64,000 nt of DNA from Mangrovimicrobium sp033283265 (GTDB lineage Bacteria; Pseudomonadota; Gammaproteobacteria; Pseudomonadales; Halieaceae). This document shows, piece after piece, positions 47,716 through 55,935 of the stretch. Position numbers and translations under genes: made by a program. The first letter of the stretch is position 1, and each line of letters begins with the position of its first letter. The stretch is taken from contig JAWMQN010000001.1 in NCBI GenBank assembly GCA_033283265.1, positions 310,001-374,000 of the forward strand, in the 5' to 3' direction. Under the pieces are notes generated by a model. That model did not search any database, was not told where the DNA came from, and saw nothing but the letters and a program-made list of their open reading frames with translations.

Positions 47716-48657
47716 TTAGGCGGCAGTCAGTGATTCAAGTGCTGCAGTGAACTCTGCGGGCTCCTCCAGCGAGTAGCACTCGATGCTTTTATCGATGCGC
47801 CGGGCCAGGCCGCTGAGTACCTTTCCTGGTCCGCACTCGACGCTGTTGCGGACGCCTGCGTCGAGCATCGTCTGCACACAGCGGGTCCACTGTACGGGGC
47901 TGTAAATCTGCTCTACCAGCAGGCCCCGAATGGTTTCCGGATCGCTTTCGGTTCGAGCATGCACGTTGTGTACCACCGGGACCGCGGGCGTGTTAATCGT
48001 GATACCGGCGATCGCTTCGGCGAGCTTTTCTCCCGCCGGTTGCATGAGTTCCGTATGGAAAGGTGCGCTTACGGGCAGCGGCAATGCCCGCTTGGCGCCT
48101 GCCGTCTTGAGGCTCTCTATCGCCGCGGCCACCGGGCCGCTGTGTCCGGCGATAACCACCTGTCCGGGCGAGTTGTAATTGACCGCCGCGACCACGCCGG
48201 GCGTGGCTTCACATATCTGATTGATCTGTTCGTCATCGAGGCCGATGATTGCCGCCATCGCCCCCTCGCCGACCGGAACTGCGGTCTGCATGAATTGGCC
48301 GCGCTGGCGCACCAGTTTGACCGCATCGGCAAAGCCGAGTGCACCGGCGCAGACCAGGGCGGAAAACTCGCCGAGGCTATGACCCGCCATTACGGCTGGT
48401 TGTGCACCATTCTGGGATTGCCATGCACGCCAGAGTGCAACGGATGAGGTCAGCAGTAGCGGCTGGGTCTTTTCGGTCAGGTTGAGGGTTTCCTGTTCGC
48501 CGTTCTGGATCAGGTCCCAGATGTCGTAACCGAGAGCTTCGCTGGCCTCGGCGAAGGTTTCCCGCACGGCCGCATAGGCCGCATAGGCGTCGGCGAGCAT
48601 GCCGACTTTCTGTGACCCCTGCCCGGGGAATACAAATGCAGTATCACTTCTGGTCAT
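47716..48657 (-). CDS. fabD: Malonyl-CoA:ACP transacylase
   Basis: Loads malonate on ACP. 313 residues. It begins FVFPGQGSQKVGML, the catalytic Ser is in MAGHSLGEFSALV, and the His in SAPFHTELMQP. Directly upstream is a 187-nt gap and then rpmF; the plsX and fabH genes that often sit here are absent. Confidence 0.96.
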   Translation of the reverse strand: MTRSDTAFVFPGQGSQKVGMLADAYAAYAAVRETFAEASEALGYDIWDLIQNGEQETLNLTEKTQPLLLTSSVALWRAWQSQNGAQPAVMAGHSLGEFSALVCAGALGFADAVKLVRQRGQFMQTAVPVGEGAMAAIIGLDDEQINQICEATPGVVAAVNYNSPGQVVIAGHSGPVAAAIESLKTAGAKRALPLPVSAPFHTELMQPAGEKLAEAIAGITINTPAVPVVHNVHARTESDPETIRGLLVEQIYSPVQWTRCVQTMLDAGVRNSVECGPGKVLSGLARRIDKSIECYSLEEPAEFTAALESLTAA

Positions 48658-48844
48658 GTCCTGATATCCATCGATCTTGTTGTGGCTGGAATTCTAGGGT
48701 CCGCGCTGAATTTTGGCCAGACGCGACTGTGCCTGGGGCCGTTGACAGGGCCTCGGGAAATTGGAGCGGGGACGAGTGTTCGGGGGAGGAGATGGGTAGA
48801 GGCGCCATTGGAAGCGGCGCCTCGGGGGGATGGCAGGGCCAGGT

Positions 48845-49027
48845 TCAGTCTTCTGCGCCTGTCTCTACTACCTTTTTACCACGGTAGAAACCGTCGGCGC
48901 TCACGTGGTGGCGACGATGGGTTTCACCTGAAGTCTGGTCCACGGAAAGCGTGGAACCAGTGATGGAATCGTGAGAGCGACGCATGCCGCGACGCGAGCG
49001 GGTTTTCCGGTTTTGCTGAACTGCCAT
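48845..49027 (-). CDS. rpmF: Ribosomal protein bL32
   Basis: 60 residues, basic, starting MAVQQNRKTRSRRGMRRSHD. No CxxC zinc pairs, so it is the zinc-free form. AGGAG lies 6 nt before the ATG. It follows yceD by 2 nt. A GAGGCGCC/GGCGCCTC hairpin at 48799-48823 follows it, without a T-run. Confidence 0.97.
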   Translation of the reverse strand: MAVQQNRKTRSRRGMRRSHDSITGSTLSVDQTSGETHRRHHVSADGFYRGKKVVETGAED

Positions 49028-49029
49028 GA

Positions 49030-49572
49030 CTAACTCCTGGGTTCGTCGTTATCCGGTTTGAGCCGGGCCAGTACATCAAAGGGGTTCGGGCGTTCGGGGG
49101 CCTGTTCCTCTTCAGGTACTTCACCGGAGTAGCCGGACAGTATCTGTTTACAATCCTGTGTGTCGTGATAACTGTAAGGTGGCACCAGCAGGATTAATTC
49201 ATCCTCTACCATTTCCCACAGCTTGCCACCATCCTCCGGTACTATCACAGGATCCAGGTGGCGTGGCAGGTGTCTGGCCTGTTCATCGGTCCAGACGATA
49301 CCGAGCGCGGTTTCACCGGATACTGTGAGCGGCATCGGCGCGAGGCAGCGTTGGCAGGTTACATGCACGTCGGCGCGAATTGACATGTCCACTACGGGGC
49401 GGTTTTCCTCGTCCCGTCTGAACACGAATTCGGCCTCGACCTCCCCCGCCTCATCGGCCAAAAGTGCCTGAAAACGCGGGAGATTACGTGCCTGTAGCGA
49501 GCCGCTGATACTCACGCCACGCGCCGCGGCCTTGCGGACATCCAGCGCGTTGGGGAGGGGGTCGCTCAACAT
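49030..49572 (-). CDS. yceD: YceD/DUF177 family protein (23S rRNA accumulation)
   Basis: 180-residue protein of the DUF177 family, linked to 23S rRNA accumulation and ribosome assembly. The segments VTCQRCLAPM and VEDELILLVPPYSYHD are typical, and the end NPFDVLARLK matches E. coli. The ATG at 49572 has no ribosome site and lies only 8 nt after a near-perfect -10 box, so the mRNA is probably leaderless. First gene of the rpmF-fab operon, divergent from maf. Confidence 0.92.
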   Translation of the reverse strand: MLSDPLPNALDVRKAAARGVSISGSLQARNLPRFQALLADEAGEVEAEFVFRRDEENRPVVDMSIRADVHVTCQRCLAPMPLTVSGETALGIVWTDEQARHLPRHLDPVIVPEDGGKLWEMVEDELILLVPPYSYHDTQDCKQILSGYSGEVPEEEQAPERPNPFDVLARLKPDNDEPRS

Positions 49573-49580
49573 AGGCGCGC

Positions 49581-49609
49581 ATCATAGTGACGCCCCTCCC
49601 CTTTGTCAA
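49581..49609 (-). promoter_or_regulatory. Strong sigma-70 promoter of yceD-rpmF-fab genes
   Basis: On the minus strand, TTGACA (49609-49604), exactly 17 nt, then TATGAT (49586-49581). This is 11 of 12 consensus bases with ideal spacing. The expected start falls at 49572-49574, at the yceD ATG itself. Confidence 0.85.
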
Positions 49610-49670
49610 AGAAATTTCTATAGAATACAAGCAGTTCTCCCACATATTCACAGTCGATTTCAGGTCCCCG

Positions 49671-50267
49671 ATGCGGCTCATTCTCGCCTCTACCTCCCCC
49701 TACCGTCGCGCGCTGCTGCAGCGACTCGGCCTGGCCTTCGAATGCCAGGCCCCCGCAGTGGATGAAACACCCCTCCCCGGCGAGGCGCCAGAGACTCTTG
49801 CGGCCAGGTTGGCGCGGGCCAAAGCCGCGGCAATAGCCACGGGCGACCCGCAGGCCTGGGTGCTGGGGAGTGACCAGGTTGCTGCGCTCGATTCGGGAGT
49901 GCTGCTGGGCAAGCCGGGCAGTCACGAGCGAGCGCGAGAGCAGTTGCTGGCCTGTAGCGGCCGTGAAGTGCAGTTTTTCACCGCGGTCACTCTCTGCCAG
50001 GCGGCTGGCGAGTATCAGGAGACCGTGCTGCAGCTCACCCGCGTCCTGTTTCGCCCCCTGCTTGAGCGCGAAATTGACCAGTACCTGCGAGCAGAGACGC
50101 CCTACGACTGCGCGGGCAGTTTCAAATGCGAGGGCTTGGGAATTGCCCTGTTCGAGTGGATACGTAGTGACGACCCTACCGGGCTGGAGGGCTTGCCGCT
50201 CATCGCGACCGGCAAGCTGCTGCGGGCGGCGGGCCTGGACCCGCTCGCTGCAGGGCCAGCCCGCTAG
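49671..50267 (+). CDS. yceF: Maf-like nucleotide pyrophosphatase, YceF type (7-methyl-GTP)
   Basis: 198-residue house-cleaning enzyme. The start is ATG 49671 (MRLILASTSPYRRALL). YceF-type features are SFECQAP-like AFECQAPAVDETP, GSDQVAALD and CAGSFKCEGLGIALFE; the overall match to E. coli YceF and the position next to yceD-rpmF indicate the m7GTP subfamily instead of the dTTP type. Convergent with the HAD gene; the two stop codons share CTAG at 50264-50267. Confidence 0.92.
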   Translation: MRLILASTSPYRRALLQRLGLAFECQAPAVDETPLPGEAPETLAARLARAKAAAIATGDPQAWVLGSDQVAALDSGVLLGKPGSHERAREQLLACSGREVQFFTAVTLCQAAGEYQETVLQLTRVLFRPLLEREIDQYLRAETPYDCAGSFKCEGLGIALFEWIRSDDPTGLEGLPLIATGKLLRAAGLDPLAAGPAR

Positions 50268-50908
50268 CGGGCGAGGTGGGGCAGGTCGAGCAGTGCCGGC
50301 AGGCTGTCCACCACGGCGATGGGTTTGTGAATCAGCAGGCGCTCTACCTCATGGGCGCCGAAACTGACCCCCACCGAGGCCACGCCAGCGTTTGCGGCCA
50401 TTTCGAGATCGTATTCGGTGTCCCCGACCATGATGACCTCTGCCGGGTCGAGCTTCCGTTCCTCGATGATCTCCAGCAGCATCAGTGGGTCCGGCTTGGA
50501 GCGGGTTTCGTCGGCACAGCGGCTGGTATGGAAGAAGTCCGCCATTTCCAGTGCGGCCAGCACCCGGTTCAGGCCGCGACGACTCTTGCCGGTTGCCACG
50601 GCGACTTCACGCCCGCGGGCCTTCAGCGCCAGCAGGGTTTCCAGAGCGCCGGGAAACAGTTGTGGCGGTGCCCCTGTATCGTTGGCGACATAATGACTGG
50701 AATACACCCTGGCAATTTCACCACGCACCGCCTCGCTCTGCGCGGGGAACAGTAGCGCGATCGCCTGGGGCAGTCCGAGGCCGATAATGTTGGCGGCAGC
50801 GGCTTCGCTCGGTTGTTCGAGGCCCAGTTCGGCGGCCGCCGAGCGGACGCTGGAGACAATCTGTGCCACCGAGTCGCACAAGGTCCCATCCCAATCAAAT
50901 ATAACCAT
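50264..50908 (-). CDS. HAD-family phosphatase, phosphoglycolate-phosphatase-like
   Basis: 214 residues. HAD motifs are clear: DWDGTLCDS at the start (nucleophile Asp), VATGKSRRG (motif II), Lys in RSKPDPLML, and MVGDTEYDLEMAANAG (motif IV). The cap is the helical C1 type. Substrate unknown; the same pairing with rluC occurs in pseudomonads. It starts 8 nt after rluC, with no evident ribosome site of its own. Confidence 0.88.
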   Translation of the reverse strand: MVIFDWDGTLCDSVAQIVSSVRSAAAELGLEQPSEAAAANIIGLGLPQAIALLFPAQSEAVRGEIARVYSSHYVANDTGAPPQLFPGALETLLALKARGREVAVATGKSRRGLNRVLAALEMADFFHTSRCADETRSKPDPLMLLEIIEERKLDPAEVIMVGDTEYDLEMAANAGVASVGVSFGAHEVERLLIHKPIAVVDSLPALLDLPHLAR

Positions 50909-50915
50909 ATATCAA

Positions 50916-51866
50916 CTACTTGCGAATCTTATTGAGAATTTCTGTGAGCTCACTGTCGAGGGGGGCCTGAAGCTTCAGGACGCCCGTCTCGGGGAGCTTG
51001 AAGGTGAGCCTGGCGGCGTGCAGGAAGAGTCGTTTCACGCCCAGTTGCTTGCGCAGTGCCTGCTCCTGGTCGGTGCCGTACTTGTCGTCTCCCAGCAGGG
51101 GGAAGCCGGCGTGCAGCGCGTGTACCCGAATCTGGTGAGTCCGCCCGGTAACCGGCTTGGCTTCCACCAGTGTGGCGCTGGCAAAGCGCTCTACAACGGC
51201 GAACTCGGTGACGGAGGGTTTGCCTTCCCGGTCGACCCGCACCATGCGTTCGCCGGAGCGCAGCACGTTCTTCTGCAGCGGCGCCTCGACCCGTGACAGC
51301 GCCCGCGGCCACTTGCCGCAGACCAGGGCCAGGTAGCGCTTGTCGACCTGGTCGCTGCGCAGCAGTCTGTGCAATTCGCGCAGGGTCGCCGGCTTCTTGC
51401 CGATCATTATCAGGCCCGAGGTGTCGCGATCCAGTCGGTGCACCAGTTCCAGGTAGCGGGCCTCGGGGCGCATCTGGCGCAGGCACTCGATCAGGCCGTA
51501 ACTCAGGCCGCTGCCGCCGTGTACTGCGAGGCCTGAGGGCTTGTCGATAACCAGCAGGGACTTGTCCTCGTGAACGATGCCCGCCTCGAGTTGCTCCACC
51601 CAGTGCCCGGGTATGGTCGGCGGTGCGCTGGGTGCGGGGGTGCGCAGAGGCGGAATGCGCACGCTGTCGCCCAGTGCCAGTCGCTGGTCTGCCTTGGCCC
51701 GGCCCTTGTTGACCCGGATTTCACCCTTGCGCAGGGCCCGGTAAAGGCGGGTTTTGGGGACGCCCTTGAGCTCGCGCTGGAGGAAGTTGTCGAGGCGCTG
51801 CCCGGCGGAGTTCTCGTCCACCTGGAGGTGCCGGACCCCTGGCCCTGTGCTTTCAATGTCTGCCAT
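50916..51866 (-). CDS. rluC: 23S rRNA pseudouridine synthase RluC
   Basis: 316 residues. An N-terminal S4 domain (AGQRLDNFLQRELKGVP, RVNKGRAKADQRLALGD) precedes the RluA-type catalytic domain with the Asp in LVHRLDRDTSG. RluC modifies U955, U2504 and U2580 in E. coli; the linkage to rne (divergent) and the maf/yceD area supports RluC rather than RluD. Confidence 0.93.
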   Translation of the reverse strand: MADIESTGPGVRHLQVDENSAGQRLDNFLQRELKGVPKTRLYRALRKGEIRVNKGRAKADQRLALGDSVRIPPLRTPAPSAPPTIPGHWVEQLEAGIVHEDKSLLVIDKPSGLAVHGGSGLSYGLIECLRQMRPEARYLELVHRLDRDTSGLIMIGKKPATLRELHRLLRSDQVDKRYLALVCGKWPRALSRVEAPLQKNVLRSGERMVRVDREGKPSVTEFAVVERFASATLVEAKPVTGRTHQIRVHALHAGFPLLGDDKYGTDQEQALRKQLGVKRLFLHAARLTFKLPETGVLKLQAPLDSELTEILNKIRK

Positions 51867-52456
51867 AAATTGCGGAAATTGCTTAACTTTCTGTAAATAT
51901 GCTGATAATATTCGCGCCTGCGTGGCAGCGCTCCCGGGCAGAAAATTCTGCGCTCCGGGTGCTGCTGGTTCGCTGGCGATGATTGGGCCTGCCGAAATAA
52001 ATGCAAGGTACCGCCAGTGCAGTCGCGCAAATCGGAGCTGATTTCGGGCCGGCCGGCTTGGCCGAACATACCCTCTTTAAATCAGCGTAGTAACTATCCG
52101 TGCAGCAGATACTGCCGGGATACAGAATCAGATTGTGACTTCGTGGTGGTGTTGCCCTGCCCAGGTGCGGCGACACTACCAAAAAGGCGGGACGAGTACC
52201 ATTCCCCCTTCCCCATCAGGCAGTGCAATTCTAGCTGCTTCGATGGCAGACCACGATGTATTTCATTGCATCGCTAAGTGCACCTGGATGCCGGGAGACG
52301 CGCCGTATCGGCGGGCGGCCTGACAACAGCCTTGTAGCTGTTGCTGTGTGAAAGCCTGTTTACGCGCCCTCTCCTGCTTGCCCCGGAAAATGCCGGGCCG
52401 CGACAAACTGATTCCTGCCCCGCCAGGCCTGTTGCCTACAGGTTTATGGCAAACTT
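51867..52456 (+). promoter_or_regulatory. Long leader and control region of rne (590 bp, no gene)
   Basis: No credible ORF is seen. Near rluC there is an AT-rich candidate promoter (TTGCTT at 51879, TGATAA/GATAAT at about 51903-51909). From there a leader of about 540 nt would run to the rne ATG. It contains several GC-rich inverted repeats, for instance CAACAGC/GCTGTTG at 52324-52343. Long structured leaders allow RNase E to control its own mRNA in E. coli, and the same is likely here. Confidence 0.5.
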
Positions 52457-55312
52457 ATGAAAAAAATGCTCATCAACGCAACTCAGCCTGAAGAGTTGCG
52501 CGTCGCGCTGGTCGACGGTCAGCGTCTCTACGATCTCGATATCGAAAACCGCAACCGCATCCAGAAGAAATCCAATATCTACAAAGGCAAGATCACCCGG
52601 GTAGAACCCAGCCTCGAAGCCGCTTTTGTCGATTTTGGCGCCGAGCGTCACGGCTTCCTGCCGCTCAAGGAAATCGCCCGCGAATACTTCTACCGCAAGC
52701 CGGAAGGTGACGGCCGCGCCCGGATCAAGGAAGTGGTCAAGGAAGGGACCGAGGTCATCGTCCAGGTCGACAAGGAAGAACGCGGTAACAAGGGCGCAGC
52801 CCTCACCACCTTCATCTCCCTGCCCGGCCGCTACATGGTGCTGATGCCGAACAACCCCCGCGCCGGCGGCATTTCGCGCCGGATCGAAGGCGATGACCGC
52901 AGCGAACTGCGCGAGGCGCTCTCGGCGCTGGAAGTCCCCAACGGCATGGGCGTGATCATCCGCACAGCGGGTGTCGGCCGTTCCGCGGAAGAACTGCAGT
53001 GGGACCTCAACTACCTGCTGCAACTTTGGGAGAAAATCAGCGAGGCCAGCGAGACCGTCAAGCCCAACACCCTGCTCTTCCGTGAAAGCAATGTCATCAT
53101 CCGCGCCATCCGCGATTACCTGCGCGAGGATATAGACCAGGTCATGATCGACCAGCAGGAAGCCTTCGATGAGGCCCGGGACTTCGTCTCGATGGTCATG
53201 CCCAAGTTCAGCAACCGCCTGAAGCGCTACGAGGACAGCATCCCCCTCTTCAACCGCTTCCAGATCGAGAGCCAGATCGAGACCGCCTTCCAACGCGAAG
53301 TGCGCCTGCCTTCTGGCGGTTCCATCGTCATCGACCCCACCGAGGCGCTGGTTTCCATCGATATCAACTCGGCCCGCGCCACCCGCGGCTCCGATATCGA
53401 GGAGACCGCCCTGCAAACCAACCTCGAAGCGGCCGACGAAATCGCCCGCCAGCTGCGCCTGCGCGACATGGGCGGCCTGGTGGTCATCGACTTCATCGAC
53501 ATGCTCGCCGCGCGCAACCAGCGGGCGGTGGAAAATCGCATGCGCGATGCCCTGAGCATCGACCGGGCGCGCGTGCAGGTCGGCCGGATCTCTCGCTTCG
53601 GCCTGCTCGAGATGTCCCGCCAGCGGCTGCGTCCCTCGCTGGGCGAGACCAGCAACATCGTCTGCCCGCGCTGTACCGGCCAGGGCACGATCCGCGATAC
53701 CAAGTCACTCGCCCTCTCCATTCTTCGCCTGCTGGAAGAGGAAGCGATCAAGGAACGCAGCGCCGAGGTGCGCGCCATCGTTCCCGTCGACGTGGCTGCC
53801 TACCTGTTGAACGAAAAGCGCCAGGCGCTCACCGAAATCGAGCGCGAGACCCGGGTGCGGGTACTGGTCATCCCCAACCCCAACCTGGAAACCCCGCACT
53901 TCGACGTCCAGCGCCTGCGCGACGACGAAATCGAGGGTGAGCGCGAGGTCAGCTACGACATCGAAGTGGACGAACCTGACATGGATGTGATCAGCGACAG
54001 TCACCAGTCGCTGACCCGGCAGCCGGAGGCGGTTGTCCAGGGCATCAAGCCCCAGGCGCCGGCTCCGCAACGTGCCGAGCCCGAACCCCGCGCGGAGCAA
54101 CCCGCCGGCAAGCCTGTCACTGCGCCGACGCCGGTAGCACCGGTGAAGTCCGGCCTGTTCACCCGCCTGTGGAGCGCCATTGTCGGCGAGCCTGAGGCGG
54201 AAGCTGCGCCGGTCGAGGAAAAAACCGCGAAGCAGGCCAGGAAGTCTGAGCGGCCGGCCGGTGCTAAAGGCCAATCGCGCAACAAGCGCTCCACTGACGG
54301 CCGTGACCGTGACCGCGACCGCGATCGCGATCGTGACCGCGGCAACCGGAAACCGCGCGGCGAGAAGAAAGCCGAGGGCCAGACCTCTGAGCAGCGCCAG
54401 GAAAGCAAGCCCGCGCGCAGCGAGGAAAGTGGCAACAAGCCCCGCGAGGAAAATCGCCGCCGCCGCGGCAGTGGTGGCCAGCGTCGCAAGCAGCAGGAGA
54501 GCCAGGACGTCGCAGCAGTGCAGTCCGCAGAAACAGCCGAGCTTGAGGTGGCGTCCCCGGAGATTTCGGCCGACGGCAACGCCCAGCAGCCGCGCAAGCG
54601 GCCCTCGGACATGAAGCGTGAACAGGCACCGCGCCGCCGCCGCAATCGCGGCCGCAAGCGCGATGACGCCGACAGCCCGCAGGACCAGGCAGTGGACGCG
54701 GTGGAGACAGCTGCCGACACCGATGCCCCGGTCGTGCAAGCGGCCGCCCGGCCGGCGCTTGAGCCGGCAGTGGAGCCCGTCGCGGATGCAGTTACCGACG
54801 CTGTCGCAAGCAGCAACGCAACTGCACTGGTCGAGGCAGAGCAGGTTCAGGCAGGCACTACCGCGATCGAGGAACAAGCCGAGATCGCTGCCGAGCCGCT
54901 CGCGCAGGAGTTCGCCTTCGACGCCCTGGCCGATTCCGGGGAAAGTGAGCCCGAGTCTTCCGCTCCGGCAGAACCCGCAGCGTTCGAGCAGCCTCCGGCA
55001 GTCGTCGCAGCCGCCCCAGCGGTGGTTGAGGAGCCCGCTGCGGTAATCGCACCCGCGATCGAGGAGCAACCTGTGCCCGCGGTCGCCCGTACCGGCCTCA
55101 CAGCTGACGGGCGCGCCATAAACGACCCGCGAGTGCAGCCCAGGCCGGTGGAAAGCATCGCGATTGTGACCAGTCAGGTGCAGCTGTTCAGCGACTACGT
55201 GGCGCCGCCGGCGGCACACAGTGGCCGTGTTGTAGCCCGTGCCACCAACGACCCGCGTGGCCCGCTGTCGGTACCGGAGGAGACGCCGCTGGCACAAGCC
55301 GCGGAATACTGA
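52457..55312 (+). CDS. rne: Ribonuclease E
   Basis: 951-residue endonuclease that starts mRNA decay and processes rRNA and tRNA. The N-terminal half is conserved: MKKMLINATQPEELRVAL, S1 domain (about 35-125), DNase-I-like site with metal Asp in VSIDINSARATRG and VVIDFIDM, and zinc-link CPRCTGQG. The C-terminal half (from about residue 510) is low-complexity, with Arg-rich stretches likely to bind RNA, including a run of Arg-Asp repeats (54301-54340), and then an Ala/Glu/Pro-rich tail. The degradosome docking sites cannot be placed by eye. The ribosome site is weak. Confidence 0.96.
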   Translation: MKKMLINATQPEELRVALVDGQRLYDLDIENRNRIQKKSNIYKGKITRVEPSLEAAFVDFGAERHGFLPLKEIAREYFYRKPEGDGRARIKEVVKEGTEVIVQVDKEERGNKGAALTTFISLPGRYMVLMPNNPRAGGISRRIEGDDRSELREALSALEVPNGMGVIIRTAGVGRSAEELQWDLNYLLQLWEKISEASETVKPNTLLFRESNVIIRAIRDYLREDIDQVMIDQQEAFDEARDFVSMVMPKFSNRLKRYEDSIPLFNRFQIESQIETAFQREVRLPSGGSIVIDPTEALVSIDINSARATRGSDIEETALQTNLEAADEIARQLRLRDMGGLVVIDFIDMLAARNQRAVENRMRDALSIDRARVQVGRISRFGLLEMSRQRLRPSLGETSNIVCPRCTGQGTIRDTKSLALSILRLLEEEAIKERSAEVRAIVPVDVAAYLLNEKRQALTEIERETRVRVLVIPNPNLETPHFDVQRLRDDEIEGEREVSYDIEVDEPDMDVISDSHQSLTRQPEAVVQGIKPQAPAPQRAEPEPRAEQPAGKPVTAPTPVAPVKSGLFTRLWSAIVGEPEAEAAPVEEKTAKQARKSERPAGAKGQSRNKRSTDGRDRDRDRDRDRDRGNRKPRGEKKAEGQTSEQRQESKPARSEESGNKPREENRRRRGSGGQRRKQQESQDVAAVQSAETAELEVASPEISADGNAQQPRKRPSDMKREQAPRRRRNRGRKRDDADSPQDQAVDAVETAADTDAPVVQAAARPALEPAVEPVADAVTDAVASSNATALVEAEQVQAGTTAIEEQAEIAAEPLAQEFAFDALADSGESEPESSAPAEPAAFEQPPAVVAAAPAVVEEPAAVIAPAIEEQPVPAVARTGLTADGRAINDPRVQPRPVESIAIVTSQVQLFSDYVAPPAAHSGRVVARATNDPRGPLSVPEETPLAQAAEY

Positions 55313-55318
55313 GAAAAA

Positions 55319-55345
55319 CAGCGGCGTTCCCTGCGAACGCCGCTG
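55319..55345. terminator. Hairpin after rne with T-run on minus strand only
   Basis: Perfect 11-bp stem (55319-55329 with 55335-55345), loop CCTGC. The A-run before it means a T-run on the minus strand; on the plus strand no T-run follows. It may protect the rne mRNA 3' end or stop antisense RNA. Confidence 0.5.
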
Positions 55346-55437
55346 GAATCTCCGTGTCCTCTCTTGTCTGCTTAGAAGTTACAGGTATAATGCCGCCTGC
55401 TTCGCGCCAGGCGCGATAAGCAGACAATCAAGTTTCC

Positions 55438-55525
55438 GGTGGGCTGGCTGAGTGGTCGAAAGCGGCGGTCTTGAAAACCGTTGAGGGGCGACCCTCCCGG
55501 GGTTCGAATCCCTGGCCCACCGCCA
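55438..55525 (+). tRNA. tRNA-Ser (anticodon UGA)
   Basis: 88-nt class II tRNA with acceptor GGTGGGC/GCCCACC, long variable arm (GAGGGGCGACCCTC), T-loop GGTTCGAATCC and encoded CCA. The anticodon loop CTTGAAA gives UGA. A terminator follows. Confidence 0.95.
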
Positions 55526-55528
55526 TCT

Positions 55529-55572
55529 AAACCCCTGGCTTTAACGCTTCGTTCAAAGCCAGGGGTTTTTTA
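55529..55572 (+). terminator. Strong terminator after tRNA-Ser
   Basis: Perfect 14-bp stem (55529-55542 with 55555-55568), 12-nt loop, ending in a T-run. Confidence 0.9.
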
Positions 55573-55935
55573 TTTGCGTGCCCCCCTGGTCTCCCGTCCC
55601 TCAGGCTCATTCGCCTCGATATCCCCCACGGCCGCCGTGGCACTCACGGCCACTGACCGGTCACGCCGGTGCTCGCTCGCCCTGTAGCGTCGGCTCTTAA
55701 TATAAATCACTTGTATTAAATATTTGAGATCGCTAGGGTAGACCCTGCGTTGCCAATGGCTCCTGCAAAGCCGACAAAGACAACAATAGCGCCGCGCGCG
55801 ATACGCGATGATCCGCCCAAAGATACCCCGCTCGCAGCACGCTTCCACCAGCAGTTGCCGGGCATCGATGCCCGGCGAACCCAGCAGGGGCAGCTTGCAA
55901 CGATTCCCTCGCGCGACACACAGGATTGAATTGCG
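55573..55935. other. Gene-free interval with a 20-bp palindrome
   Basis: About 360 bases between the tRNA-Ser terminator and the metallohydrolase gene. It has an AT-rich patch at 55697-55727 that may hold a promoter (TTGTAT, then TAGGGT 17 nt on) and a perfect 20-bp palindrome at 55857-55876 (GCCGGGCATC and its complement). No integrase or attachment-site repeat of the tRNA end is seen. Confidence 0.5.

Noticed and set aside
53705..55297. 530-residue minus-strand ORF opposite rne
   Set aside because: Shadow of the low-complexity RNase E tail; Leu/Arg/Gly-rich with no start signal.
55438..55935. Genomic-island attachment site at tRNA-Ser
   Set aside because: No integrase and no repeat of the tRNA 3' end is visible downstream; genes after it look chromosomal.
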